Source of the DNA: Paraburkholderia heleia NBRC 101817
GTDB taxonomy: Bacteria; Pseudomonadota; Gammaproteobacteria; Burkholderiales; Burkholderiaceae
Assembly (NCBI RefSeq): GCF_000739775.1
Contig: NZ_BBJH01000004.1
Span: 186,001 to 250,000, forward strand
Reading direction: 5' to 3'
Length of the DNA: 64,000 nt
The translations under genes and the position numbers were made by a program. Under the pieces are notes generated by a model that was not told the origin of the DNA, did not search any database, and saw only the letters and a program-made list of their open reading frames with translations. Position 1 is the first letter of the stretch; every line of letters begins with the position of its first letter. This document shows positions 14,127 to 24,421 of the stretch, piece by piece.

Positions 14127-16649
14127 TCAGCCGTGGTGGCGATCGTCGTGATTGTTGCCGCCTGCGCGCTCTTGCGGATGAGGCGCGGGCTGCGGGCGAG
14201 GTTGCGGTTGGGGCTGCGGCTGCGGGCGGGCTTCCGCGCGTTGCTGCGGTTGGGGCTGTGGATGGAATTCCGCGCGCGGCTGCGGTTGCGGCTGCGGACG
14301 GGCTTCGGCGCGCTGCGGTTGCGGCTGCGGGTGGAATTCCTGACGCGGCTGAGGCTGCGGCTGCGCGCGAACCTCAGCACGTTGTTGGGGCTGCGGCTGC
14401 GGACGGACTTCAGCACGCTGCTGCTGTTGTAGTTGCGGCTGAGCTTGCGCCTGCGCACGGAACTCGGGGCGCGCCCCGGGCTGCTGCGCCGGCCGCGCCT
14501 CGGCTTGCGGCGGCATTTGCGGGGCGTGTTGCGCCGCGGCCGGCTCGGGCATGCGTTGCTGCGCCTGCGGCTGGCCACGCGCCGCGTCATGCTGCTCCTG
14601 CATCGCGACGGCGGGCGGCCTGCCCGCCTCGTTGCCCGCTTGGCCACGCGTGGCCATCGGCGCGTGCGGCTGCGTCCAGGCTGGCTGATGCGTTTCGCCG
14701 CGCGCCGCGTTTGCCGCGTTCATGGCGCCCGGACCAGGCTGACCGCCTGCGGCCGCGCCGCCTTCGGGCCGGCCCGCAAACTGCGGCGGACGCGGCACGC
14801 CATGTTCCTGCGCGGCAGCGGGCGGCATGCCTGGCTGGCCATGCCCGGGGCCGCGCGGCATGGCGTTGGCGGCCGCGGCGCCCGGTTGGGGTGCGCCGCC
14901 AGGCATACCCGGACGGCCGGCTTGCGCCTGCGGACCCGCCGGTCTCTCCGTCGCGCCGAGCACCGGTGAATGCGGCGGCACGACGCGCACATTCTGCGCG
15001 GGCCACGCGCCGTGCGCAGCGGGAGAGAACGGCGAGGAGGGCGCATGCGCCGGCGCCGAGACGCGCACCACGGGCGCGCCCGCACCCGGCACCGTGCCGC
15101 CGGCATGGGCGAAGCGCTGCGCCAGGTTGTCGTGGAACGCGGGCGGCGCGACCGGCGCGCGCGTGGCAACGACCTGACGCTGATTGAGCGACGCGGGCGG
15201 CCGGTAGTCGGCGCGGCGCATGTTGGGTCCGAAGCTGCCCTTCACGGGCGCGATGCCGGGCGTGCCCGGGTCGATGCGCGCATTGCGCCATTGCCGCGGA
15301 TCGACACGTTGCGCGAATCGCGACACCGGCTGACCGTGGACGAACGCCGTGGCCGGCACCGCCGTCACCGCACCCGGCGCGCGATAGTTCACGTAGGTGT
15401 TATGAACGTTGATATTCGTGATGTTGACGTCGCGCCTGTCATTGTTGATGACGACAGTCTGGTTCACGCGCTCGTAGTAGTGCGGGCTCCAGCCGCCCCA
15501 GCGCGGATGCCACGGCTCGCCCGGCCCGAGCGCGAACCACGCGACGCCTGCGGCCGCGACGCCCCCTACTGCGAGGTTGACGCCCCAGTCCGTGCCGCCG
15601 TCTCCTCCGCCCACGAACGCGACCAGCGCCGGCGCATAGACGGGCGGCGCGCTCTCGACGATCGGTCCCGGCACCCACGCCCACGAATCGTCGACGTACG
15701 CCCAGCGTCCGTAGTGGTAGGGCGCGAAGCCCCAGGGCGCGTCGTCGACCCACGTCCAGCCCCACGGCGCCTGCCACACCCAGTGGCCGTCGTGATACGG
15801 CGCCCAGCCTGAGGGCACCGAGTTCGGCGTCCAGACTTCGCCGTACTGCGGATCGTTGCGCCACGTGCCGTTGTTGTCGAGGTCCTGGTAGCCGGGGACG
15901 TCGCGCGAGACATAGCGAGCCGAGACCGAGCGGTCCTCGGCGGCGTCGCGCGCGAGCGCCCACTGGTCGAAGGCGTCCGGCGGCGGCGCCTGGTCGCTCG
16001 CCACCTGCTGCAGGTCGGTGCCGGCGAAGCGGATCTGCTGGCCGGCCGACATCGGCGTCTGGCCGTTTTCGCCGTACACGGTCACGTTTCCGCTGCGCAC
16101 AGTGACGGTCGTGCTGCTGCCGTCGGGCGCCACATCCACGCGATAGTCGCCAGGGCTCGTCACGCCGAGTGCGAGGTTCGGCGTGTCGATTTCATACGAA
16201 CTGCCGGGCGGCACTTCGCGCACACGCGTCGAGAGCGTGCCCTGCGCGACCTTGAGCTGGGCGGTTTGATCGTTGAGATTGAGGACGTCGAGGCTCGTTT
16301 GCGCGCCGAGGCGCACCGCCGTCGAGCCGATGTGCAGTTCCGAGCGCCCATTGGCGTCGTTCCAGAGCTGGTCGCCGGTCGTGAGCGGGCGGTTGAGCTG
16401 CGCGTACGACCAGTCGCTCGCGCCGGCCGGCTCGGTGGTCACGGCGCCGGCCATGTAGTCCAGACGCGCGACGCGGCCCGGCGGATCGCCGCCCGTCGCG
16501 GCGGGGGCGGCCGCGGCATCGGGCGGCGCCGCCTGCGCGAATATTGCCGGCGCGGCGGCGAGGTTCAGCGCCGCGAGCGCGGCGAGCGCAAACAGCGTGC
16601 GGCGCGAAATGCGCCGAAACTGGGTGATCGTAGGTGTGCGCGTCGTCAT
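14127..16649 (-). CDS. FecR/DUF6600 envelope protein with Gln-Pro repeat tail
   Basis: The 840-residue protein has a Sec signal peptide (about 1-39), a FecR-like beta domain (about 58-215, RVARLDYMAGAVTTE onward), a Trp-rich DUF6600 segment (about 250-330, with GWAPYHDGHWVWQAPWGWTW), a short hydrophobic stretch (about 357-375), and a long C-terminal half rich in Pro, Gln, Ala and Arg ending in a His/Asp tail. The tail contains many PQPQPQ-R-AE units. No enzyme motif is seen. Its function is unknown; secretion and composition suggest a cell-envelope or matrix role. The ATG at 16649 has GGGAGA eight bases upstream; an earlier start at 16706 lacks one. Confidence 0.8.
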   Translation of the reverse strand: MTTRTPTITQFRRISRRTLFALAALAALNLAAAPAIFAQAAPPDAAAAPAATGGDPPGRVARLDYMAGAVTTEPAGASDWSYAQLNRPLTTGDQLWNDANGRSELHIGSTAVRLGAQTSLDVLNLNDQTAQLKVAQGTLSTRVREVPPGSSYEIDTPNLALGVTSPGDYRVDVAPDGSSTTVTVRSGNVTVYGENGQTPMSAGQQIRFAGTDLQQVASDQAPPPDAFDQWALARDAAEDRSVSARYVSRDVPGYQDLDNNGTWRNDPQYGEVWTPNSVPSGWAPYHDGHWVWQAPWGWTWVDDAPWGFAPYHYGRWAYVDDSWAWVPGPIVESAPPVYAPALVAFVGGGDGGTDWGVNLAVGGVAAAGVAWFALGPGEPWHPRWGGWSPHYYERVNQTVVINNDRRDVNITNINVHNTYVNYRAPGAVTAVPATAFVHGQPVSRFAQRVDPRQWRNARIDPGTPGIAPVKGSFGPNMRRADYRPPASLNQRQVVATRAPVAPPAFHDNLAQRFAHAGGTVPGAGAPVVRVSAPAHAPSSPFSPAAHGAWPAQNVRVVPPHSPVLGATERPAGPQAQAGRPGMPGGAPQPGAAAANAMPRGPGHGQPGMPPAAAQEHGVPRPPQFAGRPEGGAAAGGQPGPGAMNAANAARGETHQPAWTQPHAPMATRGQAGNEAGRPPAVAMQEQHDAARGQPQAQQRMPEPAAAQHAPQMPPQAEARPAQQPGARPEFRAQAQAQPQLQQQQRAEVRPQPQPQQRAEVRAQPQPQPRQEFHPQPQPQRAEARPQPQPQPRAEFHPQPQPQQRAEARPQPQPQPQPRPQPAPHPQERAGGNNHDDRHHG
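14170..14470 (-). repeat. Degenerate Gln-Pro codon repeats within the DUF6600 gene
   Basis: The 3' end of the gene is a run of GGCTGCGGCTGCGG-like units encoding repeats of PQPQPQ followed by RAE(V/A/F) and RPQ or HPQ. The units vary in length, so the tract probably changes by slippage. It is coding and has no CRISPR-like spacer structure. Confidence 0.75.
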
Positions 16650-16879
16650 CGTTGTTCTCCCGTCGATGGGATTGGGCGCCTTTAGCGCCGTAGCGTTTAA
16701 CGTCATCCCATGCTGGGCACTGTATCCGGCGGGCTTGTTTCCATGCTCGCGGATTTGTTAAGGCTTATGCACCAGATGTAACAGAACGTGTGACTGCGAG
16801 CGAAACGGGCATTTTTGCGCGCGAAATCGGCGATTTTGTCGGGTATTTGTCAGCTGATTCGGAGCGCTCGCCCGCTGTT

Positions 16880-17602
16880 TCAAGCCCCCGCGAGCGCGTC
16901 GAACTCGCGCTGCCCCTTGGGCGTGATACGCAACACGCGTGGGCGGCTCGTGCGCTCGATCCAGCCGTCGTGCGTCCACGAATCGAGCAGCGCCGCACCG
17001 AGTGCGCCGCCCAGGTGCGGCCTGCGCTCGCTCCAGTCGAGGCAGGTACAGGCAAAGCGCCGCCGCCGCGCGCGCAGCGCCGCCACGTCCACGCCCCAGG
17101 CCGCGAGACGCGCCGCGCCCTCGGGCGTGGCTTCGAGCGTGTCGCCGTCGCGCACCAGCAGGCCGCCGTCAACGAGGCGCTCGAACACCTGCACGGCCAC
17201 TTCGCCGGCCATGTGGTCGTAGCAGGTGCGCGCATGGCGCATCTCGAGCGGCACCGTACGCGCGGGGCGCGGCGCCGGGCGCTGCGCGGTGACGGCGTTG
17301 GACACCTGCGCGACGTTCATGAGCGCCTCGATCGCCGCGGCGATCTCGGGGTTGGCGATGCGGTAGTAGCGGTGGCGGCCGCGCACGTCGAGCGCGAGGA
17401 GCCCGCCGTCGGTCAGGCGCGCGAGGTGGCCGCTCGCCGCCGAAGGCGAAAGGCCGGCGATCATCGTCAGTTCGCCCGCGGGCCGCGCGCTGCCGTCCAT
17501 CAGCGCCCACAGCATGGCGGCGCGGCCGGGATCGGCGAGCAGCGCGGCAACGCGTGCGAGGCCCGGGAAGTGGCTCGATTCGTCGGTGGCGGGGAGGTTC
17601 AT
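16880..17602 (-). CDS. ArsR-type winged-helix regulator
   Basis: The 240-residue protein has an ArsR-like winged helix (about 12-95): PGRAAMLWALMDGSARPAGE, then the recognition region LSPSAASGHLARLTDGGLL, and the wing DVRGRHRYYRI. A second domain of about 130 residues has ARTCYDHMAGEVAVQ and a Cys-containing segment FACTCLDWSERRPHLGG. This two-domain form is larger than typical metal-sensing ArsR proteins. The inducer is unknown; the Cys residues and ARTCYDH segment could bind a metal or thiol. AAGGAG precedes the ATG at 17602. Confidence 0.8.
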   Translation of the reverse strand: MNLPATDESSHFPGLARVAALLADPGRAAMLWALMDGSARPAGELTMIAGLSPSAASGHLARLTDGGLLALDVRGRHRYYRIANPEIAAAIEALMNVAQVSNAVTAQRPAPRPARTVPLEMRHARTCYDHMAGEVAVQVFERLVDGGLLVRDGDTLEATPEGAARLAAWGVDVAALRARRRRFACTCLDWSERRPHLGGALGAALLDSWTHDGWIERTSRPRVLRITPKGQREFDALAGA

Positions 17603-17818
17603 GGCGGCTCCTTCGTGACTGGCGATGGCGGCTGACGTCGCCCACACCGTTACTTTAGCGAAACGACGCATTCGACGTTTCGGCCTACGGTGAAGTGTCG
17701 ATTGCCGGCGTCCGCCGGCAGCGCGACGGGGTCAAAGCATGGTCGGCTGCGGTGCGGACTGCGGCGCGCAGGAGCCCCGCGCTAAAATCGTTTCTTCACG
17801 CAAACGGCTTGGCCTTTC

Positions 17819-17965
17819 ATGAAACGCTTCCTCGCTCTTGTTGCCGCCGCCGCGCTCGCCGCCTTGTGCACCGCCTGCGCAGGCGTTTCCGCGCCATCGT
17901 CGAGCGGCACGAGCGGCATCACGATGTACGGCACGATCGACGAGGGCGTCACGTTCCACAAGTGA
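17819..17965 (+). CDS. Small secreted protein with porin-like N-terminal segment
   Basis: This 48-residue protein begins MKRFLALVAAAALAALCTAC, a signal sequence ending in an imperfect lipobox. The rest, after a Ser-rich spacer, is GITMYGTIDEGVTFHK, which resembles the first beta strand of Burkholderiales porins (pattern S-x-T-L-Y-G-x-x-D-x-G-x-x-Y). It stops there. The upstream TAAAAT at about 17784-17789 is a possible -10. It may be a real small lipoprotein or a decayed porin start; the clean stop and compact form favour a real gene. Confidence 0.6.
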   Translation: MKRFLALVAAAALAALCTACAGVSAPSSSGTSGITMYGTIDEGVTFHK

Positions 17966-18067
17966 GCGGCGAGGCGTCGTCTGGCAGTATTTGATGTCAC
18001 TTTGACCCGACTGCCAAATCCGCGCGTGCGATGATGTGGACACGTCGTCAGCATCGAGTCCGCCGCC

Positions 18068-19123
18068 ATGCCGTCTCAACCGCCTTCCCATCCGGCCGCA
18101 CGCCATGTCGTGTTCGCCGTCGCGCCCGAGCTCGTGCTGCTCGACGCCTGCGGCCCCATTGAGGCGTTCTGGCGCGCCGAACTGGCGATGCGTGCAGCGA
18201 GCGGCACACTCGGCACTAGCGGCACTAGCGGCGGCGAGCCCTGCGCCTACCGCACGACGCTCGCCTCCGTCGCCGGCGGCGTGCTGCCCACGTTCGCGGG
18301 CATGCCCATCGTCACCGAGCGGCTCGACACGCTCGACCCGGGCACGATCGACACGCTGATCGTGCCCGGCGTCCCGATCTACGACACGGCGGACACCGCC
18401 ACCACGCTGCAGCCCGAACTCGTCGCCTGGATCGCGGCGGCCGCGCCGCGCGCGCGCCGCGTCGCCTCGGTCTGCACGGGCGCGTTCTATCTCGCCGCGG
18501 CGGGCCTGCTCGACGGCCGCCGCGCCGCCACGCACTGGCGCAACGCGGCCCAGCTCGCGCGGCGCTTTCCCCGCGTCGAAGTCGATCCCGAGCCGATCTT
18601 CATCCGCGACGAGCGCGACGGCCGCGCGGTGTGGACCTCGGCGGGCGTGACGGCGGGCATCGATCTCGCGCTCGCGCTGATCGAGGAGGACTGCGGCCAC
18701 GCGGTCGCGATGCAGGCCGCACGCCGCCTCGTCGTGTTCATGAAGCGGCCCGGCGGCCAGTCGCAGTTCAGCGAGGCGCTCACGGCTCAGGCCAGCGCGG
18801 GCGCGGAGTTCGACGCGCTGCACGGCTGGATGGCCGCCAATCTGCACGGCGAGTTGAGCGTCGAGCGCCTCGCCGAACAAGCGCGCATGAGCCCGCGCAC
18901 GTTCGCGCGCCGCTATGTCGATGCGGTGGGGCGCACGCCGGCGCGCACGGTGGCGGCGATGCGGGTGGAAGCCGCCGCCCACGCGCTCGTGCAGTCGCGC
19001 CGGCCGCTCAAGCGCATTGCGGCCGACTGCGGTTTCGGCACCGAACAGAATCTGCGGCGCGCGTTCGAAAGGTCGTACGGCGTGCGGCCGCTCGACTATC
19101 GCGCGCGCTTCGCAGCGAGCTGA
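18068..19123 (+). CDS. GlxA-family transcriptional regulator (DJ-1/PfpI-like plus AraC helix-turn-helix)
   Basis: The 351-residue protein has an N-terminal DJ-1/PfpI-like domain (about 12-200) with the nucleophile-elbow region VASVCTGAFYLAAAGLLDG and ATHW, and a C-terminal AraC double helix-turn-helix (about 245-345) with LAEQARMSPRTFARRY and RIAADCGFGTEQNLRRAF. The DJ-1-like half serves as a ligand-binding domain in this family. The target is unknown; the next gene encodes a thioesterase with its own promoter. The ATG at 18068 is the first start before the domain. Confidence 0.9.
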   Translation: MPSQPPSHPAARHVVFAVAPELVLLDACGPIEAFWRAELAMRAASGTLGTSGTSGGEPCAYRTTLASVAGGVLPTFAGMPIVTERLDTLDPGTIDTLIVPGVPIYDTADTATTLQPELVAWIAAAAPRARRVASVCTGAFYLAAAGLLDGRRAATHWRNAAQLARRFPRVEVDPEPIFIRDERDGRAVWTSAGVTAGIDLALALIEEDCGHAVAMQAARRLVVFMKRPGGQSQFSEALTAQASAGAEFDALHGWMAANLHGELSVERLAEQARMSPRTFARRYVDAVGRTPARTVAAMRVEAAAHALVQSRRPLKRIAADCGFGTEQNLRRAFERSYGVRPLDYRARFAAS

Positions 19124-19179
19124 AAACACCGCAGACGGCGTTTCGCCAGCGGCTGCGACTGTCTGTCTTATTGCGCTCG

Positions 19180-19185
19180 TATAAT
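19180..19185 (+). promoter_or_regulatory. Perfect -10 element upstream of the thioesterase gene
   Basis: TATAAT lies about 50 bases before the start at 19235. No good -35 was found at 16-18 bases. Confidence 0.45.
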
Positions 19186-19234
19186 CAACGCCTCCTCACC
19201 CCACCCTACGAGCCGCCGTACGCGGCCTTTCGCC

Positions 19235-19753
19235 ATGAGTCAAGCTGAGATGAAGACGCCTACCCAGCCGCTGGACCGTTCGGAAACGACGTTCCGGTTC
19301 CTCGCCGAGCCGAATTCGGTGAACTTCGGCGGTAAAGTGCACGGCGGTGCGCTGATGAAATGGATCGACGAGACGGCCTATGCGTGCGCCGCGGTCTGGT
19401 CCGGCCGCTATTGCGTGACGGTGAGCGTGGGCAATATCCGCTTTCGCCGGCCGATTCTCGTCGGCAACATGGTCGAGTTGCGCGCGCGCGTGGTCGCCAC
19501 GGGCCGCACATCGATGCATATTCACATTACCGTGCACGCCGGCGACCCGAAGAGCGGGCAGCTGCGCCTCACCACGGACTGCCTGATCGTGTTCGTGGCC
19601 GTCGACGAAAACGGCAATCCGGTTCCCGTGCCGACCTACGTGCCGGAAACGGACGAGCAGAAGCGCCTCGCGAAGTACGCGCTCGACGTGAAGGATGCAC
19701 TCGACGCGATCGTCGAACTCAAGCCCGAGGAAGTGGCGAAAGGGCAGGTTTGA
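19235..19753 (+). CDS. Acyl-CoA thioesterase, hotdog fold (YciA-like)
   Basis: The 172-residue protein is a single-hotdog acyl-CoA hydrolase of the YciA/BACH type. The segment NSVNFGGKVHGGALMKWIDE has the conserved Asn, Gly-Gly and Asp of the active site, and CVTVSVGNIRFRRPILVGNM is the CoA-binding strand pair. It hydrolyses acyl-CoA to free acid and CoA in the cytoplasm. The C terminus ends in a charged helix rich in Lys and Glu. It is monocistronic, with its own -10 element and a terminator after it. Confidence 0.88.
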   Translation: MSQAEMKTPTQPLDRSETTFRFLAEPNSVNFGGKVHGGALMKWIDETAYACAAVWSGRYCVTVSVGNIRFRRPILVGNMVELRARVVATGRTSMHIHITVHAGDPKSGQLRLTTDCLIVFVAVDENGNPVPVPTYVPETDEQKRLAKYALDVKDALDAIVELKPEEVAKGQV

Positions 19754-19787
19754 GCCATGGGCGCGCGGCTGCGCCAGCATGAAAAAA

Positions 19788-19820
19788 ACGGGCGGCGAGG
19801 GTATGAACCACGCCGCCCGT
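19788..19820. terminator. Bidirectional terminator between the thioesterase gene and fumC
   Basis: ACGGGCGGCG (19788-19797) and CGCCGCCCGT (19811-19820) are perfect arms. The minus strand continues into seven T residues for fumC; the plus strand continues GTTGCGTTTT. Confidence 0.85.
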
Positions 19821-19847
19821 GTTGCGTTTTAGCCCTGCAAACAAGGC

Positions 19848-21257
19848 TTATTGCTTCGCGTTGCCCACCATCTCGCCGGGCTTCACCCACTCGTCGAACT
19901 GCTGCCCGGTCACGTGTCCCAGCGCAAGCGCGGCGGCCTTGAGCGTGGTGCCTTCCTTATGCGCCTTCTTGGCGATCTGCGCGGCCTTGTCGTAGCCGAT
20001 GTGCGGATTGAGCGCCGTCACGAGCATGAGCGATTCGTTGAGCAGCGTGTCGATGCGCGAGCGGTTCGGCTCGATCCCCACCGCGCAGTGATCGTTGAAG
20101 CTGAGCGCGCCGTCGGCGAGCATGCGGATGGACTGCAGCACGTTGTGCGCGATCATCGGGCGGAACACGTTCAGCTCGAAGTTGCCGCTCGCGCCGCCCA
20201 TGTTCACGGCCACGTCGTTGCCGAACACCTGGCAGCAGAGCATCGTCACGGCTTCGGACTGCGTAGGATTGACCTTGCCCGGCATGATCGAGCTGCCCGG
20301 CTCGTTTTCGGGAATCGACAGTTCCCCCAGGCCGCAGCGCGGGCCGCTCGCGAGCCAGCGAATATCGTTGGCGATCTTCATGAGGCTCGCAGCCACCGTC
20401 TTGAGCGCGCCGTGCGCGAACACGAGCGCGTCGGCGGCGGCCATCACCTCGAACTTGTTGGGCGCGGTGACGAAGGGCACGCCCGTGAGCTGCGCAATGC
20501 CTTGCGCCACCCTGTGCGCGAACTGCGGATGCGCGTTCAGGCCGGTGCCCACGGCCGTGCCGCCCTGCGCGAGTTCGTAGAGATGCGGCAAGGACGATTC
20601 CACGTGCCTGATGCCGTGATCGAGCTGCGCGACGTAACCCGAGAACTCCTGGCCGAGCGTGAGCGGCGTGGCGTCCTGCAGGTGCGTGCGGCCGATTTTC
20701 ACGATGTCGGCGAAGGCCTTGGCCTTCGTGTCGAGCGTATCGCGCAGCGTCTTGAGCGCCGGCAGCAGATGCTTGACGATGCCGTAGGCGGCGGCCACGT
20801 GCATCGCGGTCGGGAATACATCGTTGGACGACTGGCTGCGGTTGACGTCGTCGTTCGGATGCACCTTGCGCGCCTCGCCGCGCTCGCCGCCCAGGATCTC
20901 GCTCGCGCGATTCGCGATCACCTCGTTGAGGTTCATGTTGGTTTGCGTGCCGGAACCCGTTTGCCAGACCGCGAGCGGGAATTCGCCCGGATGCTTGCCC
21001 GCGATGATCTCGTCGGCGGCCTGCATGATGGCGCGGGCCTTGGTCTCGTCGAGCACGCCTAGCGAGAGATTCACTTCGGCTGCGGCACGCTTGATCGTCG
21101 CGAGCGCGGTGATGAGTTCCGGCGACTGCTTTTCGGTGGAAATGCGGAAGTTCTGCAGCGATCGCTGCGTTTGCGCGCCCCAAAGCTGCTGGGCGGGCAC
21201 GGCGATCTCGCCGAACGTGTCGCGTTCCATGCGGACGTTTTCATTGCTTGCAGTCAT
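19848..21257 (-). CDS. fumC: Class II fumarate hydratase
   Basis: The 469-residue enzyme converts fumarate to malate in the citric acid cycle. It is the iron-free, heat-stable class, as shown by the signature [15 protein letters not shown] with the catalytic Ser loop. It also has [20 protein letters not shown] and [10 protein letters not shown]. The N terminus [20 protein letters not shown] aligns with E. coli FumC. GGAG is six bases before the ATG at 21257. Class II enzymes are often induced by oxidative stress; no SoxR site was looked for in detail. Confidence 0.97.
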   Translation of the reverse strand: MTASNENVRMERDTFGEIAVPAQQLWGAQTQRSLQNFRISTEKQSPELITALATIKRAAAEVNLSLGVLDETKARAIMQAADEIIAGKHPGEFPLAVWQTGSGTQTNMNLNEVIANRASEILGGERGEARKVHPNDDVNRSQSSNDVFPTAMHVAAAYGIVKHLLPALKTLRDTLDTKAKAFADIVKIGRTHLQDATPLTLGQEFSGYVAQLDHGIRHVESSLPHLYELAQGGTAVGTGLNAHPQFAHRVAQGIAQLTGVPFVTAPNKFEVMAAADALVFAHGALKTVAASLMKIANDIRWLASGPRCGLGELSIPENEPGSSIMPGKVNPTQSEAVTMLCCQVFGNDVAVNMGGASGNFELNVFRPMIAHNVLQSIRMLADGALSFNDHCAVGIEPNRSRIDTLLNESLMLVTALNPHIGYDKAAQIAKKAHKEGTTLKAAALALGHVTGQQFDEWVKPGEMVGNAKQ

Positions 21258-21379
21258 TGGATACTCCGGTGATTGAGGCGGCGCCTTCGGCTCGCGCAGC
21301 TTGCGCTGCGTGGGAGGGCGCCGCTTTCGTGACGGGTTCGGATCCGCGTGGCGGCCGGGCTGCGGCGGCGCTGCGCTTT

Positions 21380-23014
21380 TCACAGCTGGCTGTCGACGGG
21401 CAACAGCAAGAATAGCCCGGTTAGGACATTTCTGTAGAAACCCGCACCTGGGTCGAGGTTGTAGGTGCGGATCATGCCGTTCTCCTCGTCGGTCCAGACG
21501 AGCGGCGAGTTGACCGTCGTGCCTTTGAGCAGCGCCAGTTGCGCGGGCGTCGCGAGCGTTACGCGATAGCTCACCTGCGGGGAGGTCGCGCGCTTGAACA
21601 GATCGGCGGCTTCATGCGCGATCGGCGGACTCTCCACGGTGAGCGCAAGCTCGGTGTTCAGGCGCGCGGAGCGCGGATCGAGATTGAGCGAGCCGATGAC
21701 GAGCGTGCTTTCGTCGATCACGTAGGCCTTGGCATGCAGGCTCGAGCGCGAGCGCGAGCCCACGACGCCAAAGCGCCGCTCGTCGTCGTGCCCGCGCTGC
21801 TGCGGCTTGAACTCGTAAAGCTCGGCGCCGGCCTCGAGCAGCGGCACGCGGTAGGGGCTGTAGCCGGCCTGCACCGCCACGGCGTCGGTGGCGGCGAGCG
21901 AATTGGTGAGGATCGCCACGCGCACGCCGCGCGAGGTGAGCGCGCGGATGGACTGCACGCCCGTGTCGTGCGGCACGAAGTACGGCGAGAACACCAGGAC
22001 GCTGCTATGCGCCTGATGGATGCGATCGAGCAGCGCGCGCATGGCGTCGCCCAGCTCGCCTTGTTCGGCGCCTGCGATCTTGCCGGGCGAGTCGGCCACG
22101 AACGCCCATTTCGCCCAGACGAGCCCGAGCGTGTTGCCCGCGATCTGCTGCGCGAGCGGCGTGGCGTTGAGCGGTTTGGCGTTGTAGGCTTCGGCGCTTT
22201 CGCGCCAGTGCTTGCGCAGGTCTTCGCGCGCGGCGTCCAGATCGTGTGCGTCGAACTTCTGATGATTGAGCACGCGCAAGGGGTAGGAGATCGAGCTGTT
22301 CCAGTACTCGTCGAAGCTGGCCGAGACGCTTTGCGCGACCGGGCCCGCCGTGAGCACGTCGAGGTCGCGGAAGTCGATCGTCGGGCTCGCGCTGAAGTAT
22401 TCGTCGCCGAGATTGCGGCCGCCGACGATCGCCATTTCGTTATCGACGATCGTCGCCTTGTTGTGCATGCGGCGTGTGAACTGGTCGACGTTCGTGAAGA
22501 AGTTGCGCGTGCGCAGGTACATCGATTCGCTCGTGCTGCCGTACGGATTGAACACGCGGATCTGGATGTTCGGATGGCTGTTGAGCGCCGCCATCAGGCG
22601 GTCGATGTCGTGAAAATTCAGGTCGTCGACCAGCATGCGCACGCGTACGCCGCGATCGGCCGCATAGAGCGCCGAGCCGAGCAGCAGCTTGCCGGTGGTG
22701 TCCTCGTTGGCGATGTAGTACTGCATGTCGAGCGTTTTCGTCGCCGCGCGCGCGAGCGCGACGCGCATCTGCAGCGAGTCCGTGCCGGTGGCGAGCAGGC
22801 GAAAGCCCGATTCGCCCGGGTGGGCGGCAACCGGCGCAGCGAGCGCGGTGCCGAGCGGCGTGGCGCCGGCCTGCCGGGCCGGCAGCGCCGTGCTCGTCTC
22901 GCGCGGGTAGTCCGTGGCGGGCGGCCGCGTCGCGCAACCGGCGACCAGCGCGAGGCAAACGAGCGCGAAGAAGACATGCAGCGGGGCGCGCGGCGGGGTG
23001 CGCCGCAAGGTCAT
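21380..23014 (-). CDS. Phospholipase-D-family lipoprotein (cardiolipin synthase-like)
   Basis: The 544-residue protein starts with a lipoprotein signal, [13 protein letters not shown], with lipobox LVAGC. It has two PLD domains with HKD motifs: [20 protein letters not shown] and [20 protein letters not shown], so the active site is complete. The family includes ClsC-like cardiolipin synthases and secreted phospholipases; the lipid anchor suggests action at the inner face of the outer membrane or in the periplasm. The Shine-Dalgarno at the ATG at 23014 is weak. It lies 120 bases upstream of fumC on the same strand but has no obvious link to it. Confidence 0.88.
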   Translation of the reverse strand: MTLRRTPPRAPLHVFFALVCLALVAGCATRPPATDYPRETSTALPARQAGATPLGTALAAPVAAHPGESGFRLLATGTDSLQMRVALARAATKTLDMQYYIANEDTTGKLLLGSALYAADRGVRVRMLVDDLNFHDIDRLMAALNSHPNIQIRVFNPYGSTSESMYLRTRNFFTNVDQFTRRMHNKATIVDNEMAIVGGRNLGDEYFSASPTIDFRDLDVLTAGPVAQSVSASFDEYWNSSISYPLRVLNHQKFDAHDLDAAREDLRKHWRESAEAYNAKPLNATPLAQQIAGNTLGLVWAKWAFVADSPGKIAGAEQGELGDAMRALLDRIHQAHSSVLVFSPYFVPHDTGVQSIRALTSRGVRVAILTNSLAATDAVAVQAGYSPYRVPLLEAGAELYEFKPQQRGHDDERRFGVVGSRSRSSLHAKAYVIDESTLVIGSLNLDPRSARLNTELALTVESPPIAHEAADLFKRATSPQVSYRVTLATPAQLALLKGTTVNSPLVWTDEENGMIRTYNLDPGAGFYRNVLTGLFLLLPVDSQL

Positions 23015-23267
23015 GCGTTGCGTAACGGCTTCGGATCGGGCGGAAAGCGCAGGCAAACGGATTCTCCATGGCGGCGCGGCGCATGATGGTTCGTTTTCAT
23101 TGCACGGCTTCACGAAGAGTCTACGAGAAGCGGTCCGCCGAGGCTCGCGTCGGCGGACACACTGCGTTTGCAATTTTCGGGCCGCAAGCATCTGATGTTT
23201 GAGGTTTGAGCGCGGTTTGGGCGCGGTCGCAAACGTCCGCGCCGTCTGCGCCCGGCCATCGCGCGGA

Positions 23268-24230
23268 TCAGCCGCGCCCGGGCGAGGCGTGCGGGGCGCC
23301 TTGTGCATCGCGCGCGCTGCCGCGCGCCGGCTTGCCGGCCCAGTAGCCGGCGAGCACCGACCCCGAGAGGTTGTGCCACACCGAGAAAAGCGCGCCGGGC
23401 AGCGCGGCGAGCGGCGAGAAGTAGAGCTTGCCGAGCGTCGCGGCGAGGCCCGAGTTCTGCATGCCCACTTCGATGGCCAGCGTGCGGCACACCGACTCGT
23501 CGAAGCCGAGGAGGCGCCCGCCCCAGTAGCCGCCGAGCAGGCCGATGCCGTTGTGCAGCACGACGCCGAGCGCGACGAGCGGGCCGACCGTGGCGATGCT
23601 CGCGTGCGTGCCGCCCACCACGGCGGCGATGATCGCGAGGATCGACACCATGGAGACGAGCGGCAGCACGGGCTCGACGCGGCGCACGGCGGAGCCCGCC
23701 AGGCGGTTCACGACAAGGCCGATGGCGATCGGCAGGCCGACGATCTGCAGGATGCTCATGAGCATGCCGCGCACGTCGACGACGATCGACGCATCGACGT
23801 AAAGACGCGTCAGGAGCGGTGTCGCGAATACGCCGACCAGGGTGGAGAGCGCGCTGATGGTCACCGACAGCGCGACGTCGCCGCGCGCGAGATAGATCAT
23901 CACGTTCGATGCGGTGCCGCTCGCCACGCTGCCCACGAGCACCATGCCCGCCGTGAGATCGGGCGGCATGTGCAGCACCCTGGCGATCGCCCAGGCGGCG
24001 AGCGGCATGACGAGATAGTGCAGGAAGATGCCCGCGGCGACTGGCGCGGGCCGCGTGAAGACGCGCTGGAAGTCGGCGAAAGAGAGCGTGACGCCCATCG
24101 CCAGCATGATGATCATCAGGAGCGTCGTGACGTGCGGAGCGATCGGCGCGACGAGGCCCGGATCGAAGTAGGCCAGCAGGGAAACGAGGACGGCCCAGAG
24201 CGGGAAGAGTCGGGTAATCGGGGCAAGCAT
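23268..24230 (-). CDS. BASS-family sodium-dependent transporter
   Basis: The 320-residue inner-membrane protein has about nine or ten hydrophobic segments from residue 1 to about 290 and a charged tail. [16 protein letters not shown] and [15 protein letters not shown] are the two conserved crossover motifs of bile acid:sodium symporters. Bacterial members move organic anions such as pantoate and ketopantoate; the substrate is not readable here. The start ATG at 24230 precedes [14 protein letters not shown], the first membrane segment. Confidence 0.88.
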   Translation of the reverse strand: MLAPITRLFPLWAVLVSLLAYFDPGLVAPIAPHVTTLLMIIMLAMGVTLSFADFQRVFTRPAPVAAGIFLHYLVMPLAAWAIARVLHMPPDLTAGMVLVGSVASGTASNVMIYLARGDVALSVTISALSTLVGVFATPLLTRLYVDASIVVDVRGMLMSILQIVGLPIAIGLVVNRLAGSAVRRVEPVLPLVSMVSILAIIAAVVGGTHASIATVGPLVALGVVLHNGIGLLGGYWGGRLLGFDESVCRTLAIEVGMQNSGLAATLGKLYFSPLAALPGALFSVWHNLSGSVLAGYWAGKPARGSARDAQGAPHASPGRG

Positions 24231-24421
24231 GAAAGGGTGGTCCGTGAGTGGGTTTCGTTATGCGTCGGCGCACGGCAAACGGTGCCGGGGTGGCCGGCGG
24301 CGCTCGCGGGCGCGGCTGTCTCCAGATTGTTCCTGCCCTCGTGGGACGGACGCCGCTTGCGGCGCCTGGCGCGTATTTTAACCGGTCGGGCCGGTGCGGC
24401 CCGGCGTGTTAAGCCAACGCT

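Noticed and set aside
14170..14470. Possible CRISPR or satellite array
   Set aside because: Units are coding, irregular in length and lack spacers.
14112..14970. Plus-strand Leu/Arg-rich frames opposite the Gln-Pro repeats
   Set aside because: They are the reverse complement of the repeat tail and have no start signals or conserved motif.
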